Positions 1 through 5,389 of a DNA stretch of 6,223 nt are shown piece by piece (position 1 is the first letter of the stretch; the number at the start of each line of letters is the position of its first letter). This DNA is from Bacteroidales bacterium (GTDB lineage: Bacteria > Bacteroidota > Bacteroidia > Bacteroidales > UBA932): positions 1-6,223 of the forward strand of contig JAAXVX010000081.1 in the NCBI GenBank assembly GCA_013335275.1. The letters run 5' to 3'. The notes under the pieces are model-generated. The model was not told the DNA's origin. It searched no databases and worked only from the letters and a program-made list of their open reading frames with translations. The translations under genes and the position numbers were made by a program.

Positions 1-1
1 G

Positions 2-85
2 AAAGGCAACGCGACATATATCAATGTTGATCGAGACGGCAAATCTGCTTCAGAATTATCCGATATCAGGATAGAGGAGGCTTGA
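2..85 (+). CDS. 3' end of an unidentified gene (27 codons visible)
   Basis: One frame is open from the left edge and ends at TGA 83-85. It reads as a protein tail with the stretch GNATYINVDRDGKSASELSD and an acidic end (IRIEEA). A GGAGG-like run at 76-80 lies inside the last codons but no start codon follows at usable spacing, so it is probably fortuitous. The 27 residues are too few to name a family. The composition is balanced and unlike the AT-rich cassettes further right, so this probably belongs to the host or to an earlier insertion. Bases 86-139 after the stop hold only a bulged hairpin-prone stretch around 113-134 and no gene. Confidence 0.45.
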   Translation, partial: KGNATYINVDRDGKSASELSDIRIEEA

Positions 86-139
86 TTCGGTTTGAATTGA
101 ATGAGATTTGGCGTATAATTTATAACGCGCAATTGAGGT

Positions 140-279
140 AGCAATCTGATGCACTCGGGAACTGACCTCAGGTATATTCAGGAACTTTTCGGACACAAAA
201 GTAGCAAGACCATCGAAATCTACATCCATGTCAGCAAAAGAGTTTATAGCAGATTAAAAGCCCATTCGATGATTTGTAA
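140..279 (+). pseudogene. Tyrosine recombinase (XerC/D or integron-integrase type), C-terminal remnant with frameshift
   Basis: The frame reads SGTDLRYIQELFGHKSSKT, then IEIYIHVSKR. This is the C-terminal catalytic end of the tyrosine recombinase family, which cuts and rejoins DNA at specific sites. The conserved His (ELFGHKS) and the Tyr nucleophile (EIYIHV) are both present, but the catalytic Arg...HxxR region and the whole N-terminal DNA-binding domain are missing. A TGA lies just upstream of about 138, so the remnant starts near 140. After SRLK (ends near 259) the frame goes off-family and runs on to 358. Reading the next frame across GATTAAAAG gives IKSPFDDL and TAA at 277-279, the usual end of Bacteroidota and Chlorobi recombinases. 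One lost base near 252-256 explains both. The fragment cannot be active. It sits immediately before the first attC-like hairpin, whose first box includes this stop codon. Whether it was a true integron integrase cannot be told, because the diagnostic insertion lies in the missing part. Confidence 0.85.
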
Positions 280-380
280 CTGCAACAAGAACGCGCCGGA
301 CAATAACACGCTACATTGTCGCGCTTATTCGAATAATATAGGATGTAAGGTGCTATAGCCTGGCGCAGATGAACAAGTTA
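277..380 (+). other. attC-like recombination site 1 (imperfect hairpin)
   Basis: Outer boxes TAACT (277-281) and AGTTA (376-380) pair. After unpaired spacers of 11 and 9 bases, inner boxes GCGCCGG (293-299) and CCTGGCGC (359-366) pair with one G-T wobble. The central loop holds the perfect palindrome TTATTCGAATAA (325-336). An outer AAC/GTT box pair, unmatched spacers, an inner box pair and a variable loop is the arrangement of integron attC sites. The right core is GTTAGCT, which departs from the textbook GTTRRRY at the third variable base, so the assignment relies on structure and on the two similar sites downstream. The next gene starts about 40 bases later. Confidence 0.5.
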
Positions 381-418
381 GCTGCAACCATAAAAAACGA
401 GACATCATTTATTGAACT

Positions 419-1477
419 TTGAAAAATATGGACTTCCCCAAAAGAATTAAACAACATAAAGCACAATCGGATTCATTTGCTATCCTTCTATATAAGCTTA
501 AGGATTTAGGGGTTTTTCGGAATGTTACAGAAAATGATTACGGGATTGATTTCGAAATAGAGATAGTACATAATGAAAAACTGATTGGTAGATATTTAAA
601 AGCACAAGTAAAAAGTGCTGAAGACATAAGCGTTCGAAAGGATGGAATACCTACGGTTGGTGGAATAAAACAATCAACATTATTATATTGGACTGAGTTG
701 AGTTATAGATCGCATGTCGTTGTTTTTGCAGTCGATTTGACAACAGAAAAAATATATTTAACTAAATCCATTTTTTGGCAAGCAACTAGCTTGATTGATT
801 CATCCGATAAAACGAAATCAATTGAATTTCTCCCCGCAATTGATATTTCTGAACTTAATGATAATATTAAGAAAAAAGAAAAAACAGAAAATCTTATTTC
901 AAGTTTATTAGTTAAAAAAGTTGCATTTGATAGTGGTATAACAGATATAATTTATGCACATAAGACTCTTTTGAGAAATATCAAATCAATATTTGAGCTA
1001 TATACTGATACATGGCATTATGATGCTTGGACAGAGGTTCAACAAAGTGATATTTTTAAGACTGTTTTAGAGTGTTCGCAATTATTAATAGGATTTAATT
1101 TACCTGAAAAATTAGATGGCGTTTCAGTTGAAGAACGGAGGAATTTATTTTTATTTGATTATTGGGCAAAAAGAACAGATTGGTCTTATGAAGAAGTGTC
1201 TAATCAAGTTGCAAAGACTCCTCTAAAAGCAATCTATCCTTTATTACTGAATAAATTACAATATTACAGTGATTTGGTAATTAAAGGGGCTTATTACTGG
1301 ATAAGTAAGGATATAACATACTTAAAATTAGTTCATGGAACTATTATTCCTTCGGTACGAGAGCATGACAAAATGATTTATGTAGATTATGATGATACAA
1401 ACTTTAAAAATAAGGATTCCTTTCATTCCTTTTTGTTTGAAATGGAGAGGAAATTTAAGACTGATAATAAAGATTAA
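419..1477 (+). CDS. DUF4365 domain protein, PD-(D/E)xK nuclease-like
   Basis: The N-terminal third (about residues 5-125) matches the DUF4365 pattern. It has an early helix, then NDYGIDFEIEI (residues 39-49), then GRYLKAQVKS (57-66), and a later strand VVVFAVDLTTEKIY. D44 and Q63-x-K65 fit the D...QxK form of the PD-(D/E)xK nuclease active site found in Mrr-like restriction and DNA-processing enzymes, so a DNA-cleaving role is likely by family, not proven. The remaining 230 residues are helical and I do not recognise them; they could be a sensor or target-binding part. The start is uncertain: TTG at 419 or ATG at 428, three codons in, neither with a Shine-Dalgarno sequence. AT-rich codons and the lack of an SD suggest a Bacteroidota origin. 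It is the first cargo gene after attC-like site 1 and is followed 12 bases later by site 2, as expected for a gene cassette. No promoter is evident between the site and the gene. DUF4365 proteins occur near restriction and anti-phage genes, which makes defence the best guess. Confidence 0.8.
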   Translation: MKNMDFPKRIKQHKAQSDSFAILLYKLKDLGVFRNVTENDYGIDFEIEIVHNEKLIGRYLKAQVKSAEDISVRKDGIPTVGGIKQSTLLYWTELSYRSHVVVFAVDLTTEKIYLTKSIFWQATSLIDSSDKTKSIEFLPAIDISELNDNIKKKEKTENLISSLLVKKVAFDSGITDIIYAHKTLLRNIKSIFELYTDTWHYDAWTEVQQSDIFKTVLECSQLLIGFNLPEKLDGVSVEERRNLFLFDYWAKRTDWSYEEVSNQVAKTPLKAIYPLLLNKLQYYSDLVIKGAYYWISKDITYLKLVHGTIIPSVREHDKMIYVDYDDTNFKNKDSFHSFLFEMERKFKTDNKD

Positions 1478-1489
1478 AAAATGGCAACA

Positions 1490-1619
1490 GCTAACACAGG
1501 CTCATACGCCATAAGGGCTTCAGTGGTATACCAAGTGCATCTTCCGCAGGCAATTTTCGTATCGGTTGATAGGGACGTAGCCACGCAATCCCTTACGGCG
1601 CATAGCCTAAAACGTTAGC
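1490..1619 (+). other. attC-like recombination site 2 (strongest hairpin)
   Basis: A long imperfect inverted repeat fills nearly the whole gap between the two cargo genes. GCTAAC (1490-1495) pairs with GTTAGC (1614-1619). Unmatched spacers follow (2 bases on the left, 5 on the right). AGGCT (1498-1502) then pairs with AGCCT (1604-1608). C1503 is an extra unpaired base. ATACGCC (1504-1510) pairs with GGCGCAT (1597-1603) with one mismatch. TAAGGG (1512-1517) pairs with CCCTTA (1590-1595). GTGGT (1523-1527) can pair with GCCAC (1580-1584) deeper in. Outer box, unpaired spacer, inner box, an extrahelical base on one strand and a large variable loop are the hallmarks of a folded attC site. The size, 130 bases, is within the known range. 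The following ATG is only 11 bases beyond GTTAGC, typical of cassette genes. Confidence 0.65.
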
Positions 1620-1630
1620 CACAATTTTGA

Positions 1631-2650
1631 ATGAAAGCAATCTGTTACAGAAATACTTTGACCAATCTGCCAAACTGGGATACTAATGAAAAAGTACATT
1701 TAGGACAGCCTTTGGGTTTCGCTTATGAAGACACAAATCATTTTATTCATCTTTATGGTTGGGACAAAGGCTTTAAAGGTATTTCAATTGGTTTGACAGT
1801 TGTGGAAGGAAAAAACAATGGAAAAACTAATGGAAAATCACTTGAAGACTGGGTTAAAGAAAACTTTGGTGCAATAGATATAAAACAAACTACAACGGAA
1901 ATCGGGCAATCAATAAAAGGGGTTTGGCGACCTGGATTATATTATAATACAGATGTTATACAAGCTATAGGAACAACGGAACACGAGAGATTTTTATCCG
2001 AGCAGGCAATTAGAGTTCTCATCCAAAAGCTTGATGAAATATTCTTCTTTATAGAACCGCATGTTTCCACAAAGGACACATTCAGCCATAAAATCAGGGA
2101 GCTATTAATATTGACATGTACCGAAATTGAAAACTTTTGGAACTCGTATTTAATTCAATGCGGACAGATTCCAAATAGAAATGGCTTTACGACAAATGAC
2201 TATATTAAACTTAAAGACAAACTTTTTTTACGCGACTTTGAATTTAACCTAATTTCTTATCCAGAACTCGGTTATATCAGACCCTACGAAAACTGGAACT
2301 CTTCAAGTCCAACGCAATCGCTTTTCTGGTATGACGCTTATAACAAAACCAAACACGATAGAACAAACAATTTTACAAAAGCGAGTTTGTGGAATACAAT
2401 AAATGCAATTGTTGGTTGTCTCATATTGCATTGTGTTAAGTTTGGACCTTTTACAGTTTTCGACAGTGACAATCACTTCTCGTCAGTAATTAAACAGCAC
2501 TTTTCGGGTCGAATAGCAATAGACTGTAAAGAAACATTCTATGTTCCAAAAATTGAACTTAATGAAGGTTTTCGGACAGATAAATTTGTATTTGACCCAA
2601 AGAGAAATGGACTTACAAAAGATTATGTAATTAACAACTTGACGTTATAA
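1631..2650 (+). CDS. Unrecognised cassette protein with HEPN-like helical core
   Basis: I do not recognise a named family over the whole 339 residues. The first 110 residues look like a mixed alpha/beta domain. The middle has a long helix (SHKIRELLILTCTEIENFWN, about 152-171) and later the motif WYDAYNKTKHDR (233-244), followed by a second long hydrophobic helix to about 270. A helix pair with an Asn-Lys-x-x-His-Asp-Arg motif resembles helical HEPN-like domains of uncharacterised, often defence-linked proteins, but the classical RX4-6H is not obvious, so this is a weak structural guess. No signal peptide is seen; the protein is probably cytoplasmic. The ATG follows the GTTAGC of attC-like site 2 by 11 bases, so there is no room for a usual ribosome site and none is present. 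Codons are AT-rich, like the neighbouring cassettes. The stop lies 7 bases before attC-like site 3. Length and a continuous frame indicate an intact gene. Confidence 0.75.
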   Translation: MKAICYRNTLTNLPNWDTNEKVHLGQPLGFAYEDTNHFIHLYGWDKGFKGISIGLTVVEGKNNGKTNGKSLEDWVKENFGAIDIKQTTTEIGQSIKGVWRPGLYYNTDVIQAIGTTEHERFLSEQAIRVLIQKLDEIFFFIEPHVSTKDTFSHKIRELLILTCTEIENFWNSYLIQCGQIPNRNGFTTNDYIKLKDKLFLRDFEFNLISYPELGYIRPYENWNSSSPTQSLFWYDAYNKTKHDRTNNFTKASLWNTINAIVGCLILHCVKFGPFTVFDSDNHFSSVIKQHFSGRIAIDCKETFYVPKIELNEGFRTDKFVFDPKRNGLTKDYVINNLTL

Positions 2651-2657
2651 TCTGTGG

Positions 2658-2739
2658 CTAACAAAAGTATTTACAAAAAGCAGGGCTGGGCATTGTAAAA
2701 TCAGCTGAGTGCAGGCATCAGCAGCTGTGAATAAGTTAG
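2658..2739 (+). other. attC-like recombination site 3
   Basis: CTAAC (2658-2662) pairs with GTTAG (2735-2739). The spacers are AAAAG on the left and a single A on the right. The inner box TATTTACA (2668-2675) then pairs with TGTGAATA (2726-2733), eight pairs with one T-G wobble. The loop contains two CAGCTG copies (2702-2707 and 2722-2727, the second partly inside the right stem) that could pair alternatively. It sits 7 bases after the stop of the second cargo gene, the same placement as site 2. The right core reads GTTAGGG, again not a perfect GTTRRRY. Confidence 0.5.
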
Positions 2740-3078
2740 GGACATCTTATAGTGACAAATCAAAACAAAAAGTTTTTTTAGTAACGAACGGACCCTCTAA
2801 GTGCTTGAAAAAGAACGATATAGAGCGGCGGGTTGCTCGCCTTTAAAGAATCTCCTGCCTTATCGTTATCTGGTATGAGCTGAGAACTCGAGCATTACAG
2901 CTTGTCGGGAGCTATAATTCTGAATGATGGGGATTTATATCAGCACGAGTGTGGGAGACTAACCGGGAAGTGTTGCTGAGTTTGGATAAAAATGAATTAT
3001 TATTCAGAAAATGCCACATCTCTATTGACATAAAGCGCATTTAAGTAAGTTAAGCAGAATATTAAACAAAACGACACA
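2740..3078 (+). other. Non-coding stretch before the third cargo gene, with a possible hairpin
   Basis: No convincing ORF is seen on either strand over about 340 bases, which is long for a cassette leader. The clearest structure is AACGATA (2814-2820) with TATCGTT (2861-2867), a perfect 7-base inverted repeat. It encloses a small GC stem, GGCG (2827-2830) with CGCC (2838-2841). A TTTTTTT run lies at 2773-2779. The stretch could be a structured leader, a non-coding cassette, or the eroded remains of a small gene. Composition here is less AT-rich than the genes on each side. Confidence 0.4.
3025..3053 (+). promoter_or_regulatory. Possible promoter for the HEPN gene
   Basis: A perfect TTGACA (3025-3030) is followed after 17 bases by AGTTAA (3048-3053), a poor -10. 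It lies 26 bases before the ATG at 3079. The -35 match is exact but the -10 is weak, and no Bacteroidota TAnnTTTG element is seen, so this is tentative. Confidence 0.25.
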
Positions 3079-3888
3079 ATGCCTAAACAACCAGACTTTA
3101 AGGAAACAACATCCTTTCAACAATATCGTGGAGCAATTGATTTTTTACAGACACATATTCAACTTTTAGACGCTTCTTTAATTCAGACATCGAAAATACT
3201 GCAAGGACAAGCTGACAAAGAGTTAGATATTAATAAAGCATTAAATATCGATATTCAGATCTATAACAGGTTAAATCATCCATCAAAACAACAGAAGGCA
3301 ATAATTAATCATTCGCAGAAAAAAAATATTGAGTTTGCCATCATCAGACTATTCAACCACTTTACGGCATATTTAAAGAGCATAACGAAAGAAATGTATT
3401 CTGAGAATCCGATGCTTGTTGTTGGAAAAGCAGTTGTTAATAAAAATGGAGAAGACAAGGAGAATCTTACAATGTCATATGCTGAAATTGTAAAGCTAGC
3501 AAATTACGAGAATTTACAAGACCAAATTGTCCTCAATGTTTTCAGAAGCATTGAGGAATTACGAAGCACGAGCAAACTTTTAGAGAGAATTCTAAAAGAC
3601 ACAAAAGTAAATATTCCGAAATCAATAATTGATGATGCACTTACATATTTGGAAATGAGGCATCTTTTTATTCATAATCAAGGAATTGCTGACGCCAAGT
3701 ACGCTAAAACATATGGAAAAAAATTTATCCCGATTTTAAAGGAAAAAAAAGAGCTCCCAACAAGATTTGAAATATTCGCAAAAGCATTAAATGCAATTAC
3801 AAAACTTGCGACAGAAATTGATACACAATTAATTAAAAATCGAATGGTCAAAAAAAGAGAGTTCAAGTCGAAAAGTACGACAGCATAA
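3079..3888 (+). CDS. HEPN-family protein with RX4H ribonuclease motif
   Basis: The 269 residues are almost all helical. Near the C-terminus comes LEMRHLFIHNQGIADAKY (191-208), in which R194 and H199 form the RX4H motif of HEPN domains. A preceding Glu, a following Asn and a later Tyr also fit that fold. HEPN proteins with this motif are typically metal-independent RNases acting in toxin-antitoxin, abortive-infection and CRISPR systems; the RNase role here is inferred from the motif. The N-terminal 150 residues carry further helices, including IRLFNHFTAYLKSI around 89-102, perhaps a dimer or partner-binding part. The C-terminus is very basic (NRMVKKREFKSKS). No antitoxin-like nucleotidyltransferase lies next to it, so a partner, if needed, is absent or is one of the neighbouring cassette genes. 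The ATG has no Shine-Dalgarno sequence (ACGACACA precedes it). The stop TAA at 3886-3888 is followed by C, giving ATAAC like the first box of the other attC-like sites. The matching 3' half is missing, apparently cut by the IS30 debris. Confidence 0.75.
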   Translation: MPKQPDFKETTSFQQYRGAIDFLQTHIQLLDASLIQTSKILQGQADKELDINKALNIDIQIYNRLNHPSKQQKAIINHSQKKNIEFAIIRLFNHFTAYLKSITKEMYSENPMLVVGKAVVNKNGEDKENLTMSYAEIVKLANYENLQDQIVLNVFRSIEELRSTSKLLERILKDTKVNIPKSIIDDALTYLEMRHLFIHNQGIADAKYAKTYGKKFIPILKEKKELPTRFEIFAKALNAITKLATEIDTQLIKNRMVKKREFKSKSTTA

Positions 3889-3925
3889 CTCGGGCTTGAT
3901 AAATGCAGTGAGAACAGAGGTGAAT

Positions 3926-4117
3926 TCAAATTGCAAGTGCGCCACGAGCCATAGGCCAGAACACTTCATGAGGCGTCCGGTAACTGAGACACTTCCATGG
4001 TCGATGGTTTAACCTTCTTACGGCTTCAGCAATATCGTCGTCATCCGCGTTACGAAAGTCGTATCCTTTGGGAAAATATTGACGCAGCAAGCCGTTACTG
4101 TTTTCGTTAGCACCCTG
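3926..4117 (-). pseudogene. IS30-family transposase, C-terminal remnant
   Basis: On the minus strand the frame reads GANENSNGLLRQYFPKGYDF, then RRLNHRPWKCLSYRTPHEVF, and ends in GALAI and TGA (3926-3928). The NENxNGLLRQYFPKG block is the signature around the catalytic Glu of the IS30 DDE transposases, and LNxRPxKxLxYRTPxEVF is their conserved tail. About 63 residues survive, against 300 or more in a complete enzyme. Upstream of GGT (4114-4112) the similarity stops. The usual FADPY...WQRG segment is replaced by unrelated sequence and a TAA follows within about 15 codons, so the first two catalytic Asp residues are gone. Transposition activity is impossible. No intact terminal inverted repeat was identified; the right IS end should lie between about 3889 and 3925. 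Confidence 0.9.
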
Positions 4118-4464
4118 CGGCTCAGGAACATCCTCCTTTTCTATGGGTTACACTACGGTGTCCTCCATATATTCTAACTCAGGATGCTATCTATTGTGCC
4201 ATGCTGAAGCTAAATCAAGGCGCAACCATTATATAACGTTGTTCTGTTGCCAAAAAATCTCATCTTGAACAACATAGTGATGTGCTGGAATAAAGTGTTG
4301 AGCGTTCTTTATGGCGAAAATGACTGAATTTCCTGAGCCGGATGGCGAAACAGAAAAAACCAGAACGGTGATTTTCCTTAGAGATACTGTTGGGTTGTCG
4401 GCATTCATTCGGAATGTATGCCTGATCTTACTGAGGATACCTTACCTCGTGACATGTGCCCTAA
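4118..4464. other. Unassigned stretch between transposase and recD debris
   Basis: No recognisable gene. The most protein-like frame is on the minus strand. It begins with ATG at 4408 (MNADNPTVSLRKITVLVFSV...) and runs 59 residues to TAA at 4229-4231. It then continues, broken by stops, through pieces such as WLRLDLASAWHN and HPELEYMEDTVV, down to the IS30 frame. I match none of these to a family. A + strand frame beginning at 4311 (MAKMTEFPEPDGETEKTRTV) overlaps it and then runs out of frame over the recD remnant, so it is probably not a gene as it stands. One of the two may be the remains of a small gene. Confidence 0.3.
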
Positions 4465-4897
4465 ATATTCCTCTCGTTCTACCGGGGCAGAGCTGTCCTC
4501 GTCACCGAAAACGACTACATCCACAAACTCTTCAACGGCGATACCGGCATCATCCTCCCAGACCCGGAAACCGGGAACCTGAAAGCATATTTCACCGCGC
4601 CCGACGGGCACAGTCCGCTCCATCCCCCCGGAGTTCCCTCCTGCGCACGTAACCGACTTCGCCATGACCGTGCATAAAAGCCAGGGCTCGGAGTTCGACA
4701 GGTTACTCATGGTTCTGCCGCCGGAGGATACGCTTCTCCTGACGAGGGAACGGATCTATACAGGCATTACGAGAGCGAGAGAGGCAGTCATGCTCTGGAG
4801 AGACGAAGCTGTTTTCACTGCTGCGGTAAAGCGCAGGACGGAGCGGAGAAGCGGGTTGAGAGAGATGCTGGTAGTTAGCAACTATCGAATTTGTTAA
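4465..4897 (+). pseudogene. recD: recD (exodeoxyribonuclease V alpha subunit), C-terminal fragment with +1 frameshift
   Basis: Two frames together give the end of the RecD helicase, the 5'-3' motor of RecBCD double-strand-break repair. The first frame has FYRGRAVLVTENDYIHKLFN, then GDTGIILPDPETGNLKAYF. The second has HVTDFAMTVHKSQGSEFDRL (motif V, with TVHKSQG), VLPPED, and YTGITRAREAVMLW (motif VI, with the arginine finger region), then a basic tail and GLREML. The frames join if one G is removed from GGG at 4606-4608, giving DGTVRSIPPEF, a normal linker for the family. The fragment starts after a TAA at 4462-4464. The walker A ATPase domain and some 400 or more upstream residues are missing. 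After GLREML the last residues (VVSNYRIC) are not family-like, so the 3' end may also have been replaced near 4870. The GC-rich codons contrast with the cassettes to the left. A functional recD copy is presumably elsewhere. Confidence 0.88.
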
Positions 4898-4968
4898 GAT
4901 TGAATATATCAGTATTGATTTTGCTGCAGTAGTTAGTTGGCGTTTTATTTAATGAATTGAAGGATAGA

Positions 4969-5109
4969 TTATAATATGTTATAAGCTTTGGTCAATGGGT
5001 CTACCACGAGACACCCGATTAAAACAGCAGCCATAATTTTTAACTTAAAATTAAGTTTTTGATTAAGCTTTATTTTTGTTTCTTTTTGGGTATTTTTTCC
5101 AGTTTTCAT
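4969..5109 (-). CDS. Small single-pass membrane protein (46 residues)
   Basis: The frame starting at ATG 5109-5107 begins MKTGKNTQKETKIKLNQKLN, a strongly basic and hydrophilic segment. It then has one hydrophobic helix, KIMAAVLIGCLVV (about 24-36), and a short tail DPLTKAYNIL. The frame is open back to 5223, but the start is set at 5109 by an excellent ribosome site, AAGGAGGTG, directly upstream. The positive N-terminus with a single helix predicts an inner-membrane peptide with its N-terminus inside. I do not recognise a family. Size, charge pattern and a long leader resemble small membrane stress peptides or type I toxins, but that is a guess. It stands alone between the recD debris and a truncated gene, and no terminator is visible below 4969. 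It is the only gene in the middle of the window that looks ready to be translated. Confidence 0.6.
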   Translation of the reverse strand: MKTGKNTQKETKIKLNQKLNFKLKIMAAVLIGCLVVDPLTKAYNIL

Positions 5110-5112
5110 AGG

Positions 5113-5121
5113 CACCTCCTT
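5113..5121 (-). promoter_or_regulatory. Strong ribosome binding site of the small membrane protein
   Basis: The minus strand reads AAGGAGGTG, a nine-base match to the complement of the 16S 3' end, three bases before ATG 5109 (five counted from GGAGG). It decides the start over the longer upstream frame. It contrasts with the three cassette genes, none of which has such a site. Confidence 0.75.
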
Positions 5122-5261
5122 TTTATTAATTAATTCAAAAGAAAAATCTGAATTAACATCAATCGAATTTGGTTGCTGCCGATAACAAGAATGTCTTGTA
5201 TGGACGACCTCATGACCTCCCATTGACCAAAGCTCATAACATTCAAAGAACTGTTTTTGAT

Positions 5262-5290
5262 ATTATAAGTATAATATTGATTTTATGCAA
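5262..5290 (-). promoter_or_regulatory. Probable sigma70 promoter reading toward the small membrane protein
   Basis: On the minus strand TTGCAT (5290-5285) is followed after exactly 17 bases by a perfect TATAAT (5267-5262), inside an AT-rich zone. Transcription would begin near 5255, giving a leader of about 145 bases before the ATG at 5109. AT-rich DNA throws up such matches by chance, and a TATAAT also exists on the + strand at 5270-5275, so the evidence is moderate. Confidence 0.45.
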
Positions 5291-5389
5291 AAAAAATTAT
5301 ATGCAGCTTACCTCAAAGCTTTAAAAAAATATAATAAAATCTCTTAATAAAGAATACTTTAAAGATTTAACTCTGATCTCTGATATTAA
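5291..5389. other. AT-rich gap
   Basis: About 100 bases dominated by A/T runs, with no frame or clear inverted repeat. It lies downstream of the truncated gene and upstream of the small-protein promoter. No terminator with a GC stem is visible. Confidence 0.4.

Noticed and set aside
113..134. Bulged hairpin around TTGGCGTATA...TAACGCGCAA as terminator or recombination site
   Set aside because: The stem needs several bulges and no T run follows; it does not show the two-box layout of the other sites.
280..358. Continuation of the recombinase frame to a stop at 356-358
   Set aside because: After SRLK the residues are off-family, while the next frame gives SPFDDL and a stop at 277-279, so the extra residues are a frameshift product.
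2780..3055. GTTAAGC at 3049-3055 as the end of a further attC site (it fits GTTRRRY)
   Set aside because: The only pairing left arms (TAAC near 2781, TAAGTGC near 2798) would need a site of about 275 bases with very unequal spacers, beyond the usual attC size.
3678..3929. Minus-strand frame of 83 residues
   Set aside because: It is the antisense of the well-supported HEPN gene and has no start signal.
4311..4652. Plus-strand frame of 113 residues
   Set aside because: Its second half is the recD remnant read out of frame (Arg/Pro/His-rich), and the first half has no recognised similarity or ribosome site.
4405..4710. Minus-strand frame of 101 residues
   Set aside because: Antisense shadow of recD helicase coding sequence.
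4872..4884. TAGTT-AGC-AACTA hairpin as recD terminator
   Set aside because: Five AT-rich pairs inside the coding frame with no T run are too weak for a terminator.
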